DNA of 35,038 nt from Acidobacteriota bacterium (GTDB lineage: Bacteria > Acidobacteriota > Thermoanaerobaculia > Multivoradales > JAHZIX01): the NCBI GenBank assembly GCA_034211275.1, contig JAXHTF010000053.1, positions 1 through 35,038 on the forward strand. The letters are read 5' to 3'. Under the pieces are notes generated by a model, which saw only the letters and a program-made list of their open reading frames with translations, was not told where the DNA came from and made no database searches. A program made the translations under genes and the position numbers. Shown here piece by piece: positions 31,289-35,038 of this stretch. Numbering within the stretch: position 1 is the stretch's first letter; the number at the start of each line of letters is the position of its first letter.

Positions 31289-34200
31289 ATGGCTTCCTTC
31301 CTGATCATCGAACGCGACGAGCAAACCGCCGAGCGCCTGCGCCATGCGTTGGTCCAGGGTGGCTGGCAAGCGCATCCCTTCTACGACGTAGATGCGGCGA
31401 TGCAGCTCCCTCAGGACGAAGCCCCGGACGTGGTGTTCGTGGAAGCCGGCCTGGAGAAGGGGACCGAGCTGCTGCAGCGCTTTCGCCGCCGCAATGCCCG
31501 TTCCGCCTCCGTCGCCTTGGTCTCCGACCCCACCTCGCCGGTTCAGCAGGCGGCGATGAAAGCCGGCGACCAGGTTCTCCATCGCCCGATCTCGGAAGAC
31601 GCCCTGTGGGCGGTGATCCGGGCCCTGGAGGCCACCGCAGAGGCACCGGCGGAGAAGCCTCAGCAGCCTTCGCGGGCGCAGAAGTTCACCTCCGAGGACA
31701 TCTTCGGAGACCTGCTTCTGGAGGTGGAGAGCGATCCCGATTCCGGCTCTCAGCCTGCCCCCGAGGAGCCGTCCCAACCCCCGGCCGCGGCCGCACCCTC
31801 TCCGCCGCCACCGACGGGCGCGCCCTCGACCACCGATACGCCACCCGCCCCGCGCCCTCCCGCCCAAAGACCCAGCGCCAGCACCCAGAGCGACAAGGAT
31901 GAGGACGCCATCAATCGCCGGCTGGAGCAAACCCTCTCCGGCGTCCTGGGTCCGCGGCGCAAGAAGCCGGCGCCTCCGAAGCCCACTCCCACTCGGGGGC
32001 CTGAGGAAAGGCCCATCCGGGAAGCCCTTGGCCTGGAGGGCCTCGGCGGCAAGAACCCCACCAGCAAGAGCACTAGCAGCAAGAGCCCCACCAGCACGAC
32101 TGCCGGCGCTGAGAGTCCCGCCAAGCCCAAGAAGCCGCGCAAGACCAGCCATCCGGGGCTGGGGGACGTCGACAAGCTGCTCAGCGAGACCCTCTCCGGC
32201 CTCGATCTCGGGCCCCGGCAACGCCCCAAGGCCAAGCCTCCAGCGGACAAAGCACCGGCAGCTCAGACTCCGGCAGATCAGGCTCCGGCAGATCAGGCTC
32301 CGGCAGATCAGGCTCCGGCGGACAGCCCCTCCAGCAAGCCACCCGCCGCCGAGGCGCCCGCCACCGAGCCCCCTCGACCGGTGACGCCGCCAACACCGAC
32401 ACCGGCACCGCCGCCGGCCGCTCCGGAAGCTCCACCGGCACCACCCGAGGAGCCTAGAGCAGCCGAACCAGCCGAGCCACGGCCCCCCTCCCTCGACGCT
32501 GCGGCGGACCCGCTCTCCGCTTTCGACATGCCCCTACCCGGCGAGAGCGCCACCGGAGCCGAGCCGCGGCCAGCGGAGATCACTCCATTGGGCGAGCACG
32601 CCGAAGCGCAAGGCCCGACGAGCTCCGAAAGCGCCCCGCCGGACGAGGCGGCCCCGGCTGCAGCGGCCGCAGAGGCAGAAGCCCCATATGGAGAAGCGAC
32701 CGAGAGCCCGTCCTCCCCAGGTACCGGCGAGCAACCTCTCGAGTACCCATCCAGCGCTCCCGACAGCGGCACGGGCACTGGCAGCATGGCCCCGGCGGAG
32801 CCCAATCTGGGAGAGCTTGCGGGCAGCTTCAGCACCCAGAAGATTCCTACCGTCCCCAGCGGCCGAGTGGACCCCAAACCGGGGCAGACCTTCGGCCCCT
32901 ACACCCTCCTCGAGCGCATCGCCGTGGGCGGCATGGCCGAGGTTTGGAAGGCGCGCATGGATGGCGTCGCCGGCTTCCAAAAGACGGTGGCGATCAAGAA
33001 GATCCTGCCCCAGCTCACCGAGAACGAAGAGTTCGAAAAGATGTTCGTCGACGAGGCGAAGCTGGCGGCGGAGCTCAACCACCCCAACATCATCCACATC
33101 TACGACCTGGGAGAGATCCACAGCGAGTACTACATCGCCATGGAATACGTGGAGGGCAAAGATCTGCGCTCCCTCCTCAACCTCTCCCAGCGCAAGCGCA
33201 TGGCTCTGCCCCCCGGCCTCGCCTTGCTCATCGCCATGCGCCTGGCCAGCGCTCTCGACTACGCCCACCGCAAGCGCGACGCAGACGACCACGAGATGGG
33301 CCTGGTCCACCGCGATGTTTCGCCTCAGAACGTCCTGATCAGCCACGAGGGCGACATCAAGCTGTGCGACTTCGGCATCGTCAAGGCGGTAGCGAAGAGC
33401 AGCAAGACGCAGATGGGCGCTCTCAAGGGCAAGCTCCAGTACATGTCGCCGGAGCAAGCCTGGGGCCAGGACGTGGACAGCCGCTCGGACATCTTCTCCC
33501 TCGGCGCCATCCTCTTCGAGATGCTCACCGGCCAGCGCCTCTTCGAAGGCGACTCGGAGCTCTCCATCCTCGACTCGGTACGCAACGGCGAGGTCCGGAC
33601 TCCCCGAGCCCTGGATGCCAGCATCCCCGAAGAGCTCGATCAGCTGGTGGGGCGCGCGGTGGCGCAGAAGCCGGAGAATCGATTCCAGACCGCCGGTGCC
33701 ATGCGCGAGGAAATCGAGGGCGTGATGGATCGCCTGAGTCTCAAGCCCACGGGTTCCGATTTGGGAGCCTTCATCCGCCGGCTCCAAGCCGCCCCAGTGG
33801 CTCCGCCCCCAACAGAAACAGCGCCGCCGGAAACGCCCCCAGCGGAACCACCTTCGTCGAAGGCGGCATTCTCCGCTCCGGCTCCCGCCGGCGAAGCCGA
33901 CCCTGCCGACCTCTGGCCGCCGCCGAGCCTCGACCTCCCGGATGTGCCCGCCCCGACGGAATGGGAGCCGGAGAGCGAAGATCTCGCCGAGCCTCAGGAA
34001 GCTGGCGGCGCGCTGTCTGGAGAAGCGCAAGCACCGAAGACCACCGACGATGCGACACCGGAAACACCCTCCGCGGCTCGACTGATCCCGGTGACTCCGG
34101 AGGAAGAGGCGCCCCTAGCCGAGGCATCTGCGGCGAAGGACTCCCCCCTCGCGAGCCCTAAAGCCGAAAGCCCCTCAGCTGAGAGCCTCGAGGCCGAGGA

Positions 34201-35038
34201 ACCCAAAGCCGAAGACTCCAAGGCGGAGAAGCCCGGTATCGGCTCCCCCGAGATCAGCCCGTCCGAGATCAGCCCACCGGAGACCAGGGACGCCAAGCAC
34301 GACGACACCGGCCCTCTGGTGGATGCCGTCCCCCCGTCCGCCGACTCGGAAACGCCGAAAGCCAGCAGCAAGCGGTGGATCTGGATCGCCCTGATCCTCG
34401 CCCTGCTGGCCGCCGCTGCGGCGTATTACTTCCTCTCCAACCGCGGCGAGGGGGGCAGCGAGCCGCCGGCGGCCCCGTCCGCCACCAGCACCGGCCTGGA
34501 ATTGCCGGCGGAGAGCGGCGACGACCCCGCCGGGGACCTGCCGGACGCCGGCGACGAGGAGCTCGACTCCCCCGACTCTCCCCTGGGAGCCACCTCGGAC
34601 GGCGCCGCCCCCGGGAGCAACGCCAGCGAGACGGCGACGACCGCCTCCGCCGCGGACCTCGCACGGGAAGAGATGGAAAAGCTCCAGGCTGAGCAGCTGG
34701 CGCAGGAGAAGCAACGGCTCCAGCAGCAGATGGAAGCTCGCGAGCGAGAGCTGCAGGAAAAGCTGGACAGCCTCAAATCCGAACCGGCGGAGGAAGCCAC
34801 CGAGCGTAGCGCGTCGACCGGCGAGGCCCCGAAGGAGCAGGCTCCGGCAGCCCAGGAGCCAGCAGTGCCCACCGAGAAAAAGGCCACCGCTGAGCAAGAA
34901 GCAGTGGCCCAAGAACCTCCGGAGCCCGTCCAAGAGCCCGTAGCCACCAAGGCGGCAAAAGAGCCGCCCGCGAAACGGACGACCGCCGCCGAACGCCGCG
35001 ATGCCACCGTGGCGACCCGAACCGCTCCGGCTCAGCCG
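31289..35038 (+). CDS. Large membrane Ser/Thr protein kinase with N-terminal pseudo-receiver (3' end outside window)
   Basis: One frame without a stop runs from ATG 31289 (GGAG at 8 bases) to the window end: 1,250 codons, incomplete. Residues 1-115 resemble a response-regulator receiver but have Glu52 in place of the phospho-Asp, Glu8-Arg9-Asp10 for the acidic pair and Arg for the usual Lys before Pro. Residues 116-530 are a Pro/Ala/Glu linker with a repeated TLSG-LGPR motif and four QAPAD units. The kinase (about 535-810) has Lys570 in VAIKK, catalytic Asp676 in HRDVSPQN, Asp694 in DFG and Glu722 in SPEQ, so it should be active. After another acidic linker a membrane helix lies near 1029-1050 (WIWIALILALLAAAAAYYFL), then a coiled coil and an Ala/Glu/Pro tail. 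A C-terminal sensory or TonB-like domain beyond the window is possible but unseen. Confidence 0.88.
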   Translation, partial: MASFLIIERDEQTAERLRHALVQGGWQAHPFYDVDAAMQLPQDEAPDVVFVEAGLEKGTELLQRFRRRNARSASVALVSDPTSPVQQAAMKAGDQVLHRPISEDALWAVIRALEATAEAPAEKPQQPSRAQKFTSEDIFGDLLLEVESDPDSGSQPAPEEPSQPPAAAAPSPPPPTGAPSTTDTPPAPRPPAQRPSASTQSDKDEDAINRRLEQTLSGVLGPRRKKPAPPKPTPTRGPEERPIREALGLEGLGGKNPTSKSTSSKSPTSTTAGAESPAKPKKPRKTSHPGLGDVDKLLSETLSGLDLGPRQRPKAKPPADKAPAAQTPADQAPADQAPADQAPADSPSSKPPAAEAPATEPPRPVTPPTPTPAPPPAAPEAPPAPPEEPRAAEPAEPRPPSLDAAADPLSAFDMPLPGESATGAEPRPAEITPLGEHAEAQGPTSSESAPPDEAAPAAAAAEAEAPYGEATESPSSPGTGEQPLEYPSSAPDSGTGTGSMAPAEPNLGELAGSFSTQKIPTVPSGRVDPKPGQTFGPYTLLERIAVGGMAEVWKARMDGVAGFQKTVAIKKILPQLTENEEFEKMFVDEAKLAAELNHPNIIHIYDLGEIHSEYYIAMEYVEGKDLRSLLNLSQRKRMALPPGLALLIAMRLASALDYAHRKRDADDHEMGLVHRDVSPQNVLISHEGDIKLCDFGIVKAVAKSSKTQMGALKGKLQYMSPEQAWGQDVDSRSDIFSLGAILFEMLTGQRLFEGDSELSILDSVRNGEVRTPRALDASIPEELDQLVGRAVAQKPENRFQTAGAMREEIEGVMDRLSLKPTGSDLGAFIRRLQAAPVAPPPTETAPPETPPAEPPSSKAAFSAPAPAGEADPADLWPPPSLDLPDVPAPTEWEPESEDLAEPQEAGGALSGEAQAPKTTDDATPETPSAARLIPVTPEEEAPLAEASAAKDSPLASPKAESPSAESLEAEEPKAEDSKAEKPGIGSPEISPSEISPPETRDAKHDDTGPLVDAVPPSADSETPKASSKRWIWIALILALLAAAAAYYFLSNRGEGGSEPPAAPSATSTGLELPAESGDDPAGDLPDAGDEELDSPDSPLGATSDGAAPGSNASETATTASAADLAREEMEKLQAEQLAQEKQRLQQQMEARERELQEKLDSLKSEPAEEATERSASTGEAPKEQAPAAQEPAVPTEKKATAEQEAVAQEPPEPVQEPVATKAAKEPPAKRTTAAERRDATVATRTAPAQP
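32264..32323 (+). repeat. 15-bp tandem repeat in kinase linker (QAPAD x4)
   Basis: Four consecutive 15-base units of CAGGCTCCGGCAGAT (first and last with one or two changes) encode the pentapeptide Gln-Ala-Pro-Ala-Asp four times inside the disordered linker. In-frame units suggest copy-number variation without loss of frame. Confidence 0.9.

Noticed and set aside
31120-31308. 62-codon minus-strand frame between yebC and the kinase gene
   Set aside because: No ribosome site and no recognisable features, and it overlaps the kinase promoter and start.
32264-32323. CRISPR-like array from the regular 15-bp repeats
   Set aside because: The units are contiguous without spacers and in frame within a coding region, so this is a protein repeat.
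32534-34030. 498-codon minus-strand frame opposite the kinase gene
   Set aside because: This long frame is a mirror of high-GC codon bias. The plus strand encodes complete kinase motifs in one uninterrupted frame.

Overview
The window is high-GC bacterial chromosome, densely coded, with no rRNA, tRNA, CRISPR array or recognisable transposase. The organism is Gram-negative: it has two TonB-dependent outer-membrane receptors, an ExbB-ExbD-ExbD-TonB motor, TRAP and ABC periplasmic uptake systems and Tat or lipoprotein signals. A large Ser/Thr kinase with an HRDVSPQN catalytic loop, a DUF4388 (PATAN) protein, a Kelch/PQQ propeller fusion and abundant GTG/TTG starts would fit Acidobacteriota (Thermoanaerobaculia-like) or possibly Myxococcota. 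This placement is an inference from gene content and is uncertain.

Left third (1-10.9 kb): iron acquisition. It holds the 3' end of a FecA-like receptor, then a ferric-iron ABC transporter (fbpA, fused double permease fbpB, fbpC). On the other strand lie a haem/haemoglobin-type TonB receptor and a secreted Kelch-PQQ double-propeller protein, probably one operon behind a 21-bp Fur-like palindrome. Between the two iron blocks sits a compact higBA toxin-antitoxin module bracketed by a perfect 20-bp direct repeat. One repeat copy abuts the fbpC stop and the other overlaps the 3' end of the Kelch-PQQ gene, which looks like a small inserted cassette.

Middle (11-24.6 kb): a stand-alone PF10137-type TIR protein whose usual FELG glutamate is Gln; an arsenate reductase plus NIP-like aquaporin pair (probable arsenic detoxification); a 183-bp near-perfect palindromic intergenic element; a split TRAP transporter (dctP on +, dctQM on -) with a DoxX gene between; a NarL/LiaR-type two-component pair whose kinase has extra membrane helices after its ATPase domain; pgeF and an SGNH lipoprotein hydrolase; then gatB-ftsE-ftsX, translationally coupled.

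Right third (24.7-35 kb): a minus-strand operon exbB-exbD-exbD-tonB-DUF4388-TPR that would energise the TonB receptors, then yebC-ruvC. Finally there is a very large plus-strand gene (at least 1,250 codons, running off the window) encoding a degenerate receiver, a long Pro/Ala/Glu linker, a Ser/Thr kinase domain, another linker, one membrane helix and a coiled-coil tail.

The strongest leads are the direct-repeat-bracketed higBA cassette, the 183-bp palindrome, the pseudo-receiver kinase, the TIR protein with the substituted glutamate, and the DUF4388 protein embedded in a TonB operon.
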